From Longimicrobiales bacterium (lineage in GTDB: Bacteria > Gemmatimonadota > Gemmatimonadetes > Longimicrobiales > Gaopeijiaceae): 64,000 bases of DNA. The notes beneath the pieces were generated by a model that saw only the letters and a program-made list of their open reading frames with translations, was not told the DNA's origin and ran no database searches. The stretch's first letter is position 1, and each line of letters starts with the position of its first letter. Location: contig JAPKBW010000012.1 in NCBI GenBank assembly GCA_028823235.1, positions 1 to 64,000 of the forward strand, given 5' to 3'. Shown one piece after another: positions 52,857 to 61,547 of the stretch. The position numbers and the translations under genes were made by a program.

Positions 52857-52902
52857 GACCGAGGATACGGTGGTGTAAAGCGGCAGGGCAACACGTGATG
52901 AC

Positions 52903-53652
52903 TCAGCGCCGGACCCCGTTCACGTAGTCAATCAACGCGAACAGAGAAAGTCGAGCGGCACCGCGAACCGCTGCGGGTAGCTCGTCACGGTATACGGTGT
53001 CGAGAAGCTGCTCGATGTCAGCGTGCGGAGCCCGCGTCATGGCCTGTTCCACCTGAGCGATCCGGTCTCTGCGGTGAGCAGCAAACCGGGCCAGAGCCTC
53101 ACCGGGATCCGTCAGCGGCGGACCATGAGTCGGGTAGAGCACATCCAGCTCTAAGGCGTGCAGCTTTTCGATCGATGCGAGGTAGTCGGCAACACAACCT
53201 GAATACTCCGCGACCCAGGTCGTATCTCCCTCACCCAAAACAAGATCCCCGGCGAAGAAGGCGCGCCGGACAGGCCAGTGGAAGCCCAGGTGGTCCTCCA
53301 TATGACCGGGCGTGTGCACGGCGACAAGCGAGCCGTGATCTGTCGACGCCACGAAGCCGTCCTCAATCGGGATTGTCACACCCTCGACGCCGGCAGGCCC
53401 GTAGATATCCGCACCTGTAACGACCCCGAGGCTTCCGGCCGCAGCCGAGTGATCTGCGTGCCCATGGGTTACGAGAATACGGAAACTGCGGACCCCCGCC
53501 GCTAGGGCCGCCAAAGCCCGAACGTGAGTATCCACGTCCGGGCCTGGGTCGATCACAACCAGATCATCACTTCCGACCAGGTAGCTTCGGGTGCCGTCCA
53601 GTGTGAACGGTCCGGAGTTCCCCGCGTTCAGGAAGTGAGGATGCTCCGTCAG
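52903..53652 (-). CDS. MBL-fold hydrolase, LACTB2-like, probable CTG start
   Basis: About 249 residues. The fold reads NSGPFTLDGTRSYLVGSDD, VIDPGPDVDTH, ILVTHGHADHSAAAG (metal motif), VHTPGHMEDHLGF, FFAGDLVL and YPTHGPPLTDP, then a helical C-terminal domain of the LACTB2/RNase-like group. No ATG or GTG lies before the essential first strands; CTG at 53652 is in frame, has GGGAG just upstream, and overlaps the previous TGA (CTGA) like the other couplings here. A GTG at 53556 would delete about 32 N-terminal residues. Confidence 0.85.
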   Translation of the reverse strand: MTEHPHFLNAGNSGPFTLDGTRSYLVGSDDLVVIDPGPDVDTHVRALAALAAGVRSFRILVTHGHADHSAAAGSLGVVTGADIYGPAGVEGVTIPIEDGFVASTDHGSLVAVHTPGHMEDHLGFHWPVRRAFFAGDLVLGEGDTTWVAEYSGCVADYLASIEKLHALELDVLYPTHGPPLTDPGEALARFAAHRRDRIAQVEQAMTRAPHADIEQLLDTVYRDELPAAVRGAARLSLFALIDYVNGVRR

Positions 53653-54134
53653 GGAGTCTCCCGTCGCTCCGCAGCCAGCTGCTCGGCCAGTTTGTCCGCC
53701 ACACTGATCAGGGCGAGCTCGTCGTCCTCAGTGAAGGCGGCCTTTGTCTCGGAATCGAGGTTGATCTGTCCGAGAATGTCATCGCCAGCACGGATCAGAA
53801 TGACCATTTCCGACTGGATATCCGGGTTGCACGCGAGGTAGTTCTCCTCAACGGACACATCCGGAACATTCAAGTTCGTGCGCTCGGCAACAGCTCGCCC
53901 GCAGATACCGCTACCTACAGGAATCTTAGCGTGATCGGTGGGCTCACCCACGTAGTTGTGCAGCCAGAGCTCCTCTTCCTTCAGCAGGTAGACCCCCGTC
54001 CATTCGAAGCGCTCATCTTCCGAAATCGAGCGCACTGCTTTGCGCAGGAGCGCGTCGGACAGATGCCCGCCGTCACGCATTTCCTGCAGTTCTCTGATAA
54101 GTGCTCCAGCGTCCACAAATAACTTCCAAATCAT
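53649..54134 (-). CDS. GAF-domain protein, free-Met-sulfoxide-reductase-like
   Basis: 161 residues from ATG at 54134; a GTG at 54173 is also in frame. One GAF domain: WTGVYLLKEEELWLHNYVGE, PVGSGICGRAVAERTNLNVP, ACNPDIQSEMVILI and GQINLDSETKAAFTEDDE. The Cys in GICG and the Cys in ACNPDIQSE align with two active-site cysteines of free methionine-R-sulfoxide reductase, so a redox role is possible; a resolving cysteine equivalent is less clear. Coupled to the MBL gene. Confidence 0.8.
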   Translation of the reverse strand: MIWKLFVDAGALIRELQEMRDGGHLSDALLRKAVRSISEDERFEWTGVYLLKEEELWLHNYVGEPTDHAKIPVGSGICGRAVAERTNLNVPDVSVEENYLACNPDIQSEMVILIRAGDDILGQINLDSETKAAFTEDDELALISVADKLAEQLAAERRETP

Positions 54135-54324
54135 GAGGTTACACTCGGCCGGCGCGGTCCCGTCCGAACTCACAGCATCGGGTCGCCTTTCTGGCGAGCT
54201 CCATCCCTATGGTCGGCGCCTCTCCGGACGAGAGGGCATCCGCGGTCCCGACCTGCAGGGGCACGAACGGTAGAGCAGGCGTCCAACAGCGTCAACGGAC
54301 CCCGAACGCCGAGAGCCGGAACCG

Positions 54325-55398
54325 CTACCGAGGAGTGAAATCGGTGCCAGGCCCGAGTTTGCGGACGAACGCCGCGATGAGGCTGGCCGTGTTGAAGAGA
54401 TCTTCGATATGAACGATCTCGTTCGGGGAATGCATGTACCGATTCGGCACGGACACGAGGCCTGTAGGGACGCCGGAGCGGGTGAGGTGAATTCCGTCCG
54501 CATCTGTCCGGGTTGCTTTCGGTGAGGCCTGAATCGTATAGGGAATACCTTCTTCCTCCGCGACCGTCGCCAGCATTTCAAACACCTGATTGTGGGCGGC
54601 CGACCCACGACTGAGGACGGGGCCACCACCGAGATCATGCTCTCCGAGTTCTTTCTTCTCGATGTCTGGGACATCGGTGCTGAAGGTGACATCGACGACG
54701 ATCGCCACGTCGGGGTTGACCGCGTAGGCACTCGTCCGTGCACCACCACCCTGATAGCCGATTTCTTCCTGGACCGTGGCCACCGCAGTCGCCGAAGCAC
54801 AGGGCGCCTGCTCGTCGACCGAGATCATCCGAATCGCTTCGAGCACCACGAAGGCTCCGACTCGATCGTCGATTGCCCTGCTCGCGATCAAGTCGCCCGC
54901 CAGGCGAACCATGTCCTGGGCGATAATCATGGGATCGCCAACCCGAATGCCGAGACCAGCTATAGCGTCACGGTCAGAGGCGCCAACATCCACCCACAGC
55001 TTTCGTATCTCTGACGCCTTCGACCGCTCTTCTGGCTGTAGGAGGTGGATGGCCTTCTTTCCAACCACGCCCGGGATATCGCCCCCTCGAGAAAGCACGG
55101 TGACCCGCTGGCCCACGAGAACCTGAGGATCCCAGCCTCCGATCTCATCGATGTAGAGGAAGCCCTGTTCGTCGATGTGGGTTATCTGAAGGCCGATCTC
55201 ATCGATGTGGCCCGCCAGCATGACAACAGGACCGTCCCCAGCGTTCACTGTCGCAAAGGAGTTGCCGCTGACGTCGACCCGTACGTCGTCCGCGAAGGTC
55301 TCAGCCTCCGCACGCCAGACCCGGGCCGCACGCGCCTCGAACCCCGACGGACCAGGGGCGTCCAGAAGCCGCTCCAGGAAGGAAATGTCTTTGCTCAT
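54325..55398 (-). CDS. M42 family aminopeptidase
   Basis: 357 residues. Tetrahedral dinuclear metallo-aminopeptidase (glutamyl/tetrahedral TET-type). LAGHIDEIGLQI gives the first His/Asp ligands, SRAIDDRVGAFVVLEAI the bridging Asp, VQEEIGYQGGGA the catalytic Glu, and YMHSPNEIVHIEDL the last His. The family length is typical. Degrades peptides in the cytosol. A 190-base gap separates it from the GAF gene. Confidence 0.92.
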   Translation of the reverse strand: MSKDISFLERLLDAPGPSGFEARAARVWRAEAETFADDVRVDVSGNSFATVNAGDGPVVMLAGHIDEIGLQITHIDEQGFLYIDEIGGWDPQVLVGQRVTVLSRGGDIPGVVGKKAIHLLQPEERSKASEIRKLWVDVGASDRDAIAGLGIRVGDPMIIAQDMVRLAGDLIASRAIDDRVGAFVVLEAIRMISVDEQAPCASATAVATVQEEIGYQGGGARTSAYAVNPDVAIVVDVTFSTDVPDIEKKELGEHDLGGGPVLSRGSAAHNQVFEMLATVAEEEGIPYTIQASPKATRTDADGIHLTRSGVPTGLVSVPNRYMHSPNEIVHIEDLFNTASLIAAFVRKLGPGTDFTPR

Positions 55399-55641
55399 GC
55401 CCAGAAGCTACCGAGTGGCAGGCGTCACTTCCATGCCGCATCGAGCCGGACTGAGACTCGACTGCGGCTCAGTTCGGGGCTTTCGCCGCAGCAGCGTGCA
55501 GCACTGTCGGGCCTGGTAAGCGTTTCGGCTGCCCCGGCTCTCTGGCCGCAGCCAGATAAAATTGTCGCAGTCTTTGAGGCGGCTGCGCTGCGATAGCTCG
55601 CGTTAAACCGCCGGCTGGAGATCTCGGCTTTGCCCCGTCAG

Positions 55642-56169
55642 CTACGCGTCGTCAGACTCGATTACGATGCCTTTCGACGGGTCCATTCCCGGTGGAGACG
55701 CGTCAGGAGGCCTTCGCTGAAAATCTTCAACACTACTCGCGCCGAACCCTCCCATTCCCCCGCCAAACGAGCCCATCGCCACAACCCTAACGGAGCCATC
55801 CGCAGCCTGCTTCTCCACGCTGGCCTGAATCCTCCGCTGTAGCCAGCGCCGGGTCGGCGGGAAGAGAAGAGAAAAGCCAGCGAAGTCCGTAAGGATGCCG
55901 GGAGTCAAAAGGAACGCTCCCCCGACCAGCACAGAAATTCCGTCGAGCATGGCTTGTCCGGGGAGCTTTCCAGTCGCGAGCTCTTTCTGGAACTGAAAGA
56001 ACACGCGCATGCCCTCCGCACGTGCGAGCCAGGCCCCGGCAACGCCGGTAAATAGAACCAGCGTCAACGTCGGCAGGAGGCCGAACACCTGCCCAACCTC
56101 GATGAGAAGCATCAGCTCGAGAATGGGCAGGATGACAAAAAGGAGTGCGAGGCGGCCAAGTAGATTCAT
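55642..56169 (-). CDS. FxsA family membrane protein
   Basis: 175 residues. Three or four helices with the family start RLALLFVILPILELMLLIEV, then GAWLARAEGMRVFFQFQKEL, and ISVLVGGAFLLTPGILTDFA. The tail is Gly-rich then Pro/Asp-rich. FxsA overproduction blocks phage T7 exclusion in E. coli; its normal role is unknown. Divergent from ispH with 100 bases between. The 55399-55641 gap behind it shows no feature. Confidence 0.87.
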   Translation of the reverse strand: MNLLGRLALLFVILPILELMLLIEVGQVFGLLPTLTLVLFTGVAGAWLARAEGMRVFFQFQKELATGKLPGQAMLDGISVLVGGAFLLTPGILTDFAGFSLLFPPTRRWLQRRIQASVEKQAADGSVRVVAMGSFGGGMGGFGASSVEDFQRRPPDASPPGMDPSKGIVIESDDA

Positions 56170-56269
56170 GACAATCCCTACCCTCAGATCGCGTCAGTGG
56201 GTTCAGTCATTCCATTCGCTAGCTACACACGACTTGAGTCAGGTCGGACTCCGCGTGAAATTCCCGACC

Positions 56270-57505
56270 ATGGAGCAGACCTACTTCAGGAAGGGCTTCG
56301 GGCTCAAGAAAGAGCTTCGCCCCTTGATCGACGCCGAGTATCAGTCGGCGCTGGTTGAACGCATTCGATCCCGCGGCTATACGGATTCGTTTGGAGACAT
56401 CACGGTCCGACTCGCTCAGGAGTTTGGGTTCTGCTACGGCGTCGACCGCGCAGTGGACTATGCGTATGAGACCGTCCACAAATTTCCGGACCGGCCGATA
56501 CACTTGGTCGGAGAAATCATCCACAATCCGCACGTGAATTCGCGGATGACCGAAATGGGAATCAGCTTCATTTATCCCCAGTCGGACGGGATGTTTGATT
56601 TCTCAGCGCTAACTCCCGAAGACGTGGTCATTCTTCCTGCGTTCGGTGTCACGCTCCACGACTTCGACGAATTGAAGAGTATCGGGTGCGTCCTCGTCGA
56701 CACGACATGCGGCTCGGTCCTCCACGTGTGGAAACGCGTCGAGAACTATGCGAAAGATGGCTTTACCGCCGTAATCCACGGGAAGTACACACACGAGGAA
56801 TCACGGGCCACCGCCTCACAGGTCAACAAATTCGAAGGCGGGAAATACATTATCGTCCGCGACATGGCCGAGGGCGGACTGCTCTTCGACTACATCGCAA
56901 AGCGTCCCGGACATCTCGGCCGTGAAGCTTTTATCGAACACTTCGCCGCCAAAGCGTCACCAGGCTTCGACCCCGACCGAGACCTCGCTCTCGTGGGTGT
57001 CGCAAACCAGACCACGATGCTGGCCAAAGAGTCGCTCGCCATTGGCTGGAAGGTCCACGAGGCGATGGTCGAGCACTTTGGAGAAGAACACGCCTCGACA
57101 CATTTTCGCTCCTTCGGCACGATTTGCTCGGCGACGCAGGAACGACAAGATGCCGTCGCCGAGATGATGGACGCGCCACCTGAAGTCATGCTGGTGATCG
57201 GTGGTTACAACTCGTCGAACACCAACCACCTGGCGCATCTCTGCCGACAGCATACGACGACCTTTCATGTGGAGGACGCGTCGTGCATTGACGTGGACAC
57301 GGGTGAGATCCGGCACAAGCCAGAGATCGACCCGACCACGCCTGAGGTGATTGCCAGCGACTGGATCCCTGAGGGTTCTTTCACACTGGGAATCACTGCG
57401 GGGGCGTCGACTCCAAACAACAAGATCGGCGAAGCAGTTCTGAGAATCCTAGAGATCCGGGGAATAGACGCGTCTCTCGAAACGCAGAAGGGGCAGCCCG
57501 CCTAA
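56270..57505 (+). CDS. ispH: 4-Hydroxy-3-methylbut-2-enyl diphosphate reductase, long form
   Basis: 411 residues, last step of the MEP isoprenoid pathway, making IPP and DMAPP. Three cluster cysteines: EFGFCYGVDRAVDYA, LVDTTCGSVLHVW, and FGTICSATQERQDA, plus HGKYTHEES and NSSNTNHLAHLC. Length and the N-terminal MEQTYFRKGFGL match the plant/cyanobacterial long form, not the 315-residue E. coli form. Start chosen at the family MEQ; the frame opens further upstream. A terminator-like hairpin overlaps its stop. Confidence 0.94.
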   Translation: MEQTYFRKGFGLKKELRPLIDAEYQSALVERIRSRGYTDSFGDITVRLAQEFGFCYGVDRAVDYAYETVHKFPDRPIHLVGEIIHNPHVNSRMTEMGISFIYPQSDGMFDFSALTPEDVVILPAFGVTLHDFDELKSIGCVLVDTTCGSVLHVWKRVENYAKDGFTAVIHGKYTHEESRATASQVNKFEGGKYIIVRDMAEGGLLFDYIAKRPGHLGREAFIEHFAAKASPGFDPDRDLALVGVANQTTMLAKESLAIGWKVHEAMVEHFGEEHASTHFRSFGTICSATQERQDAVAEMMDAPPEVMLVIGGYNSSNTNHLAHLCRQHTTTFHVEDASCIDVDTGEIRHKPEIDPTTPEVIASDWIPEGSFTLGITAGASTPNNKIGEAVLRILEIRGIDASLETQKGQPA

Positions 57506-57518
57506 GGGCCGCCCTTCT
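57486..57518 (+). terminator. Hairpin at the end of ispH
   Basis: AGAAGGGGC and GCCCTTCT pair (one bulged G), enclosing GCCC/GGGC and loop GCCTAA that contains the ispH stop. No T-run follows, so termination strength is uncertain. Confidence 0.4.
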
Positions 57519-57562
57519 ATTCATCCTAGAGAGCCGGACCTGGCCCTCGGACCCGCTTAGTC

Positions 57563-57727
57563 CTAGATCTTCAACGGGTCGATGAAATCCTTCTGCTCTT
57601 CTTCGGTAGGATCGCGCCCGAGGTGCTCGGCGTACGAAGGCGTGTCCGGGGACAATCTCAGCCACGAGGTCCCGGCCTGACCCAGGATCCTTCCCTTGTA
57701 GCGAATTCCTCTACATGTGGATGGCAC
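57563..57727 (-). CDS. Possible small protein after lpdA
   Basis: From GTG at 57727, overlapping the lpdA end by 17 bases, the frame encodes 54 residues ending RILGQAGTSWLRLSPDTPSY and AEHLGRDPTEEEQKDFIDPL. The composition (acidic, with a TEEEQKDFIDP end) is protein-like rather than GC-rich shadow. No homolog recalled. If real, it would be coupled to lpdA. Confidence 0.35.
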   Translation of the reverse strand: MPSTCRGIRYKGRILGQAGTSWLRLSPDTPSYAEHLGRDPTEEEQKDFIDPLKI

Positions 57728-59117
57728 GACCCAAGGCGGCAAGGGCTCCCTCGGCCACACCCTCGGACAAGGTCGGGTGTGGATGCATTGCCTTCTCGAG
57801 TTCTTCGACGGTCGACTCGAGGTGTCGCCCAACGACGAATTCGGCGATCAGCTCTGTCGCATGCGGTCCGACGATATGGGCTCCAAGAATCTCCGAATAC
57901 TTCTTGTCCCTGATGATCTTGATGAACCCGTCGGTGTGCCCCGCTGCCACGGCCCGACCGATGCCGGCCCAGGGGAACTTGCCGACCGCATAGTCGTGAC
58001 CAGCCTCCTTCGCCTGCTCCTCCGTCAACCCCACCGATGCTACCTCGGGGTGGCAGTACGTGCAGTTCGGGACGTTTGTGTAGTCGACGGTGTGGTGCCC
58101 CTGGCCTGCGATATGCTCAACACAGACGATCCCCTCGTGTGACGCCTTGTGCGCGAGCAGCTGCCGGCCGGCCACATCGCCGACCGCGTAGACGCTTGGC
58201 ACATTCGTCCGAAGCTGATCATCTACCAAGATAAAGCCGCGCTCGTCCGTCTTCACCCCGGCACTGTCGAGGCCGAGGTCTTCGGAGTTGGGCACGCGGC
58301 CAACCGCGGAGAGGACATAGTCCACGTCAAGCGTTTGGAACTCGCCCTTCTTGTCCTTGAACGTGACAGTGACACCGTCGGCCTTGATCTCGGCGGTCTG
58401 GAAGAAGGCCCCGGTGTGCACGTCGATCCCGCGCTTCTTGTACGTCCGCTCCATGAGCTTGGAGACCTCACCGTCTTCGAGCGGCAGAATCCGGTCGAGC
58501 GCTTCAACGACCGTGACCTTCGTGCCGAATGCGTCGTAGACGTCAGCGAACTCCATGCCGATGGCACCGGCGCCGACAATGAAAAGGGACTCAGGCGCCT
58601 TCGTCTGCATGAGAGCACCGGTCGATGACCAGATGCGCTCTTCATCAATTTTCAATACAGGGAGATCTCTCGGGCGAGAACCTGTCGCGATCAGTACGCT
58701 GGTGGCAGCATGCTCGGTCTTCGTGCCATCCGCAGCCGTTACTTCAATTTTTCCAACACCCTTAAGGCGGCCGCGGCCCATGAGGGGCGTGACCTTGTTC
58801 TTCTTGAAGAGGTGCGAGATCCCGTTGGTCATCTGCTTGACCACCCGGCGGCTACGCTCCTGCGCAGGTGCCAGATCGAACGTGACCTCCTTCGCCATGA
58901 TGCCATGTTGTTCGCCGTTCTTCATCTCGTTGACCAACAGCGCGCTGGTAAGCATGGCTTTCGTGGGGATACAACCAATGTTCAGACACACGCCACCAAG
59001 GTCTGCGTCTTCGACGCAGGCGACGTTGAGGCCCAGCTGCGCCGCGCGGATCGCCGCGACGTATCCACCAGGACCACTCCCTAGGACAATCAGATCAAAC
59101 GAGTCGTTGCCAGCCAA
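57711..59117 (-). CDS. lpdA: Dihydrolipoyl dehydrogenase
   Basis: 468 residues. E3 of 2-oxoacid dehydrogenase complexes; reoxidises lipoamide with NAD. FAD site LIVLGSGPGGYVAAIRAAQL, redox disulfide GGVCLNIGCIPTK, NAD site LFIVGAGAIGMEFADVYDAF, FAD-contacting VYAVGDVAG, and C-terminal HPHPTLSEG with the active-site His. Start ATG at 59117. An E2 gene enters at the right end of the window, 4.4 kb away on the same strand. Confidence 0.95.
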   Translation of the reverse strand: MAGNDSFDLIVLGSGPGGYVAAIRAAQLGLNVACVEDADLGGVCLNIGCIPTKAMLTSALLVNEMKNGEQHGIMAKEVTFDLAPAQERSRRVVKQMTNGISHLFKKNKVTPLMGRGRLKGVGKIEVTAADGTKTEHAATSVLIATGSRPRDLPVLKIDEERIWSSTGALMQTKAPESLFIVGAGAIGMEFADVYDAFGTKVTVVEALDRILPLEDGEVSKLMERTYKKRGIDVHTGAFFQTAEIKADGVTVTFKDKKGEFQTLDVDYVLSAVGRVPNSEDLGLDSAGVKTDERGFILVDDQLRTNVPSVYAVGDVAGRQLLAHKASHEGIVCVEHIAGQGHHTVDYTNVPNCTYCHPEVASVGLTEEQAKEAGHDYAVGKFPWAGIGRAVAAGHTDGFIKIIRDKKYSEILGAHIVGPHATELIAEFVVGRHLESTVEELEKAMHPHPTLSEGVAEGALAALGRAIHM

Positions 59118-59230
59118 CTGTGCCTCTCTTTATGGTCAGGATCCCAATGGATCCAGTCTTTCTTGAAGATTCGCGTCCACGAAGGTAGACGCGGGCTCAC
59201 AGACGGTAAAGATAACGCCGCGCTGCGGAG

Positions 59231-59246
59231 ACCATGATCTCATGGT
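59231..59246. repeat. Inverted repeat before glycosyltransferase
   Basis: ACCATGA and TCATGGT flank a two-base centre, 32 bases before the start codon. Also a GGATCC...GGATCC pair at 59142-59157. Possible operator; no independent support. Confidence 0.35.
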
Positions 59247-59277
59247 GCACACCTGACGCCAATGAGAACTTGTTAGT

Positions 59278-60393
59278 ATGCAATCACTAAACGTCGCTTT
59301 CGTGGTTCAGGGCGAGGGCCGCGGTCACATGACCCAGGCGCTGGCCCTCGCGGCCTTCTTGCGGGAGGCTGGACATGAGGTCTCGACGGTGATGGTAGGC
59401 CGCAGCCCGTGGCGGACCATCCCTGACTACTTCGTAGAAGGGATCGCGGCAGACATCGAGGAATTCGACGCGCCGACACAGGTGCCCGCGGCAGACGGTC
59501 GGGCCCTCTCAGTGCCTCGAACGATCGCGGATGTAGCTCTTCGGAGCCCTGGATTCATCCGTTCGGTCCTCCGCATCGCAGAAGTGACGCAGGGCGCCGA
59601 TGTCGTCGTAAATTTTCTCGACCTCATGGGTGGGGCTGCTCGAAAGCTATTCCCCAGCCGTGTCCCAGCCCTGGCGGTAGCCCACAACTTCGTCTTCCTG
59701 CACCCAGATCTCGCGGGTGCGCCAGGTCCAGATCCCCTACGGAGATCCGTGCTGGCCTACGCTCGCGCTACCGCGTCCGGTACCGACCGCCGGATCGCAC
59801 TCTCATTCGCACCGCTGGCCAATCGACCGGACCTAGGCCTCGAGGTCGCCCCTCCGCTCCTGAGGCCTGGCTGGGAGGATCTGCGGTCGTCGCCAGGGGA
59901 CTATCTGCTGGCATATGCCCTGAACGCTGGCTATGGGGCAGAGCTGTCCGCCTGGTCTGCAAAAAACCCGAACGTCGAGGTTCACTGTTACCTGCAGGAC
60001 GGCGAGGCTGCCCTCCCTGCCGGGAGTCCGGCCACATTCCACGCACACGGCCTAGATCAGACCGCGTTCCTGTCTCACCTAGCCGGATGCCGTGCGTATG
60101 TCGGGTCCGCCGGCTTCGAGTCGATATGTGAAGCACATCTGCTCGGGAAGCCGGTTCTCGCGGTTCCAACCGAAGGGCAATTCGAGCAAACCCTCAACGC
60201 GTGGGATGCGGAGAGGGTCGGCGTGGCCCGAGCGGGCTCGTATGCTGCCCTGGACGATTTTTGGCAATCTCCACCTACCCCTGGTCAGGAGGCGGTGGAC
60301 GGATTCCGCCGCTGGCTAGCGACCGCGCCAGATTTTTTCGTCGACGCAGTCCAGCGCACGTCCCATACTGCTGCCGGTGGTGGACCCGGATGA
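59278..60393 (+). CDS. Glycosyltransferase, GT28-like C-terminus
   Basis: 371 residues, GT-B fold. N-terminal NVAFVVQGEGRGHMTQALAL is the donor-lobe start of the MurG/UGT-like group (GxGxGHxxR type); the C-terminal lobe carries YLLAYALNAGYGAELSAWS, HGLDQTAFLSHLAGCRAYVG and SAGFESICEAHLLGKPVLAV, ending with the nucleotide-sugar pocket. Acceptor unknown. Overlaps the next gene by 17 bases. Confidence 0.85.
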   Translation: MQSLNVAFVVQGEGRGHMTQALALAAFLREAGHEVSTVMVGRSPWRTIPDYFVEGIAADIEEFDAPTQVPAADGRALSVPRTIADVALRSPGFIRSVLRIAEVTQGADVVVNFLDLMGGAARKLFPSRVPALAVAHNFVFLHPDLAGAPGPDPLRRSVLAYARATASGTDRRIALSFAPLANRPDLGLEVAPPLLRPGWEDLRSSPGDYLLAYALNAGYGAELSAWSAKNPNVEVHCYLQDGEAALPAGSPATFHAHGLDQTAFLSHLAGCRAYVGSAGFESICEAHLLGKPVLAVPTEGQFEQTLNAWDAERVGVARAGSYAALDDFWQSPPTPGQEAVDGFRRWLATAPDFFVDAVQRTSHTAAGGGPG

Positions 60394-61528
60394 GGCGGAA
60401 TGTGTGGCGTTGTTGATTTCAGAGCTGAGCGGTCGGCGTGGGACCGCACGATTCGTAGACGTTCCGTGGAAGATTCTCACCGACCAACCAAACTGGATCC
60501 CCCCGCTTCGGGCCGTGGTCCGTGACGGCCTCGATGATCGGAAAAACCCTTTCTACCGAAATGCCGACCGGGCGCTCTTCATTGCTGAGCGGGACGGAGT
60601 GCCTGTAGGCCGCATCGCCGCGATCGAGAATCGCGCACACAATCGTCACCACAAAGACCGGGTCGGATTCTTCGGGTTCTTCGACTGTGCGAACGACACT
60701 GAAGCGGCGACGGCACTGTTGGGCCGAGCAGAACAGTGGCTCGCTGCGCGGGGGCTCGACGCTGCGCGCGGCCCTGTCAGCCCCTCGATGAACCACGAGT
60801 CGGGCTTGCTCATTGATGGGTTCGATACGCCTCCCGTGCTCATGACCCCGTGGAACCCGGACTGGTGCGAGAACCTCATCGAGGGTGCGGGATATGTGCA
60901 AGCCCAGGACCTCCTCGGCTACTACATCCCCGCCGAGGGTGAACATTCGGTGCCGGATCGACTGCAACGTCTAGCCGAGCGAACAGCCAAGCGGACCGGC
61001 GTCACGTTCCGGACGCTCAATGTCGACGTGCTCGAGAAGGAGGCTCGTAAGGTCCTCGACCTCTACTGCGACGCGTGGTCCGGCAACTGGGGGTTCGTGC
61101 CACCCGCATGGGACGAGTTCTGGCATACGGCCAAGGACCTCAAGTCCGTGCTCATGCCCCAGTTCTCCTTCGTTGCCGAGGTCGACGGAGAAATGGTGGG
61201 CTTCATGATGCTGGCCCGTGACCTGAACAAGGTGCTCCAGACGATACCCTCCGGGCGGCTGTGGCCGACAAACATCGTCAAGCTCCTGCTCGGGCTCCCG
61301 AAGGTGCAGACAGGTCGAATCGTTCTCCTCGGCATGCGATCAGACTATCGCCACCGTGGACTGTTTCCGCTGTTCGCTTACGAAGCGGCCCGCCTGGCGC
61401 AGGAGATCGGATTCAAAGGAGCGGAAGCCTCATGGATCCTCGCCGACAATGACGCGCTCATCGCCCCGATGGAAGCGATGGGCATGAAAGCCTACAAGCG
61501 CTGGCGGATCTACGAGAAATCGTTGTAG
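60377..61528 (+). CDS. GNAT-like N-acyltransferase
   Basis: 383 residues from a GTG start inside the glycosyltransferase end. Starts TARFVDVPWKILTDQPNWIP, with PSMNHESGLLIDGFDTPPVL in the middle and FVAEVDGEMVGFMMLARDLN plus LLGMRSDYRHRGLFPLF as the GNAT-type acyl-CoA region. The two-lobe length matches a large GNAT family often annotated as dATP pyrophosphohydrolase-like. Coupled to the glycosyltransferase, so an envelope lipid or glycan modification is plausible. Confidence 0.75.
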   Translation: MVDPDEAECVALLISELSGRRGTARFVDVPWKILTDQPNWIPPLRAVVRDGLDDRKNPFYRNADRALFIAERDGVPVGRIAAIENRAHNRHHKDRVGFFGFFDCANDTEAATALLGRAEQWLAARGLDAARGPVSPSMNHESGLLIDGFDTPPVLMTPWNPDWCENLIEGAGYVQAQDLLGYYIPAEGEHSVPDRLQRLAERTAKRTGVTFRTLNVDVLEKEARKVLDLYCDAWSGNWGFVPPAWDEFWHTAKDLKSVLMPQFSFVAEVDGEMVGFMMLARDLNKVLQTIPSGRLWPTNIVKLLLGLPKVQTGRIVLLGMRSDYRHRGLFPLFAYEAARLAQEIGFKGAEASWILADNDALIAPMEAMGMKAYKRWRIYEKSL

Positions 61529-61547
61529 TGCCAATGCTCCGACTCGC

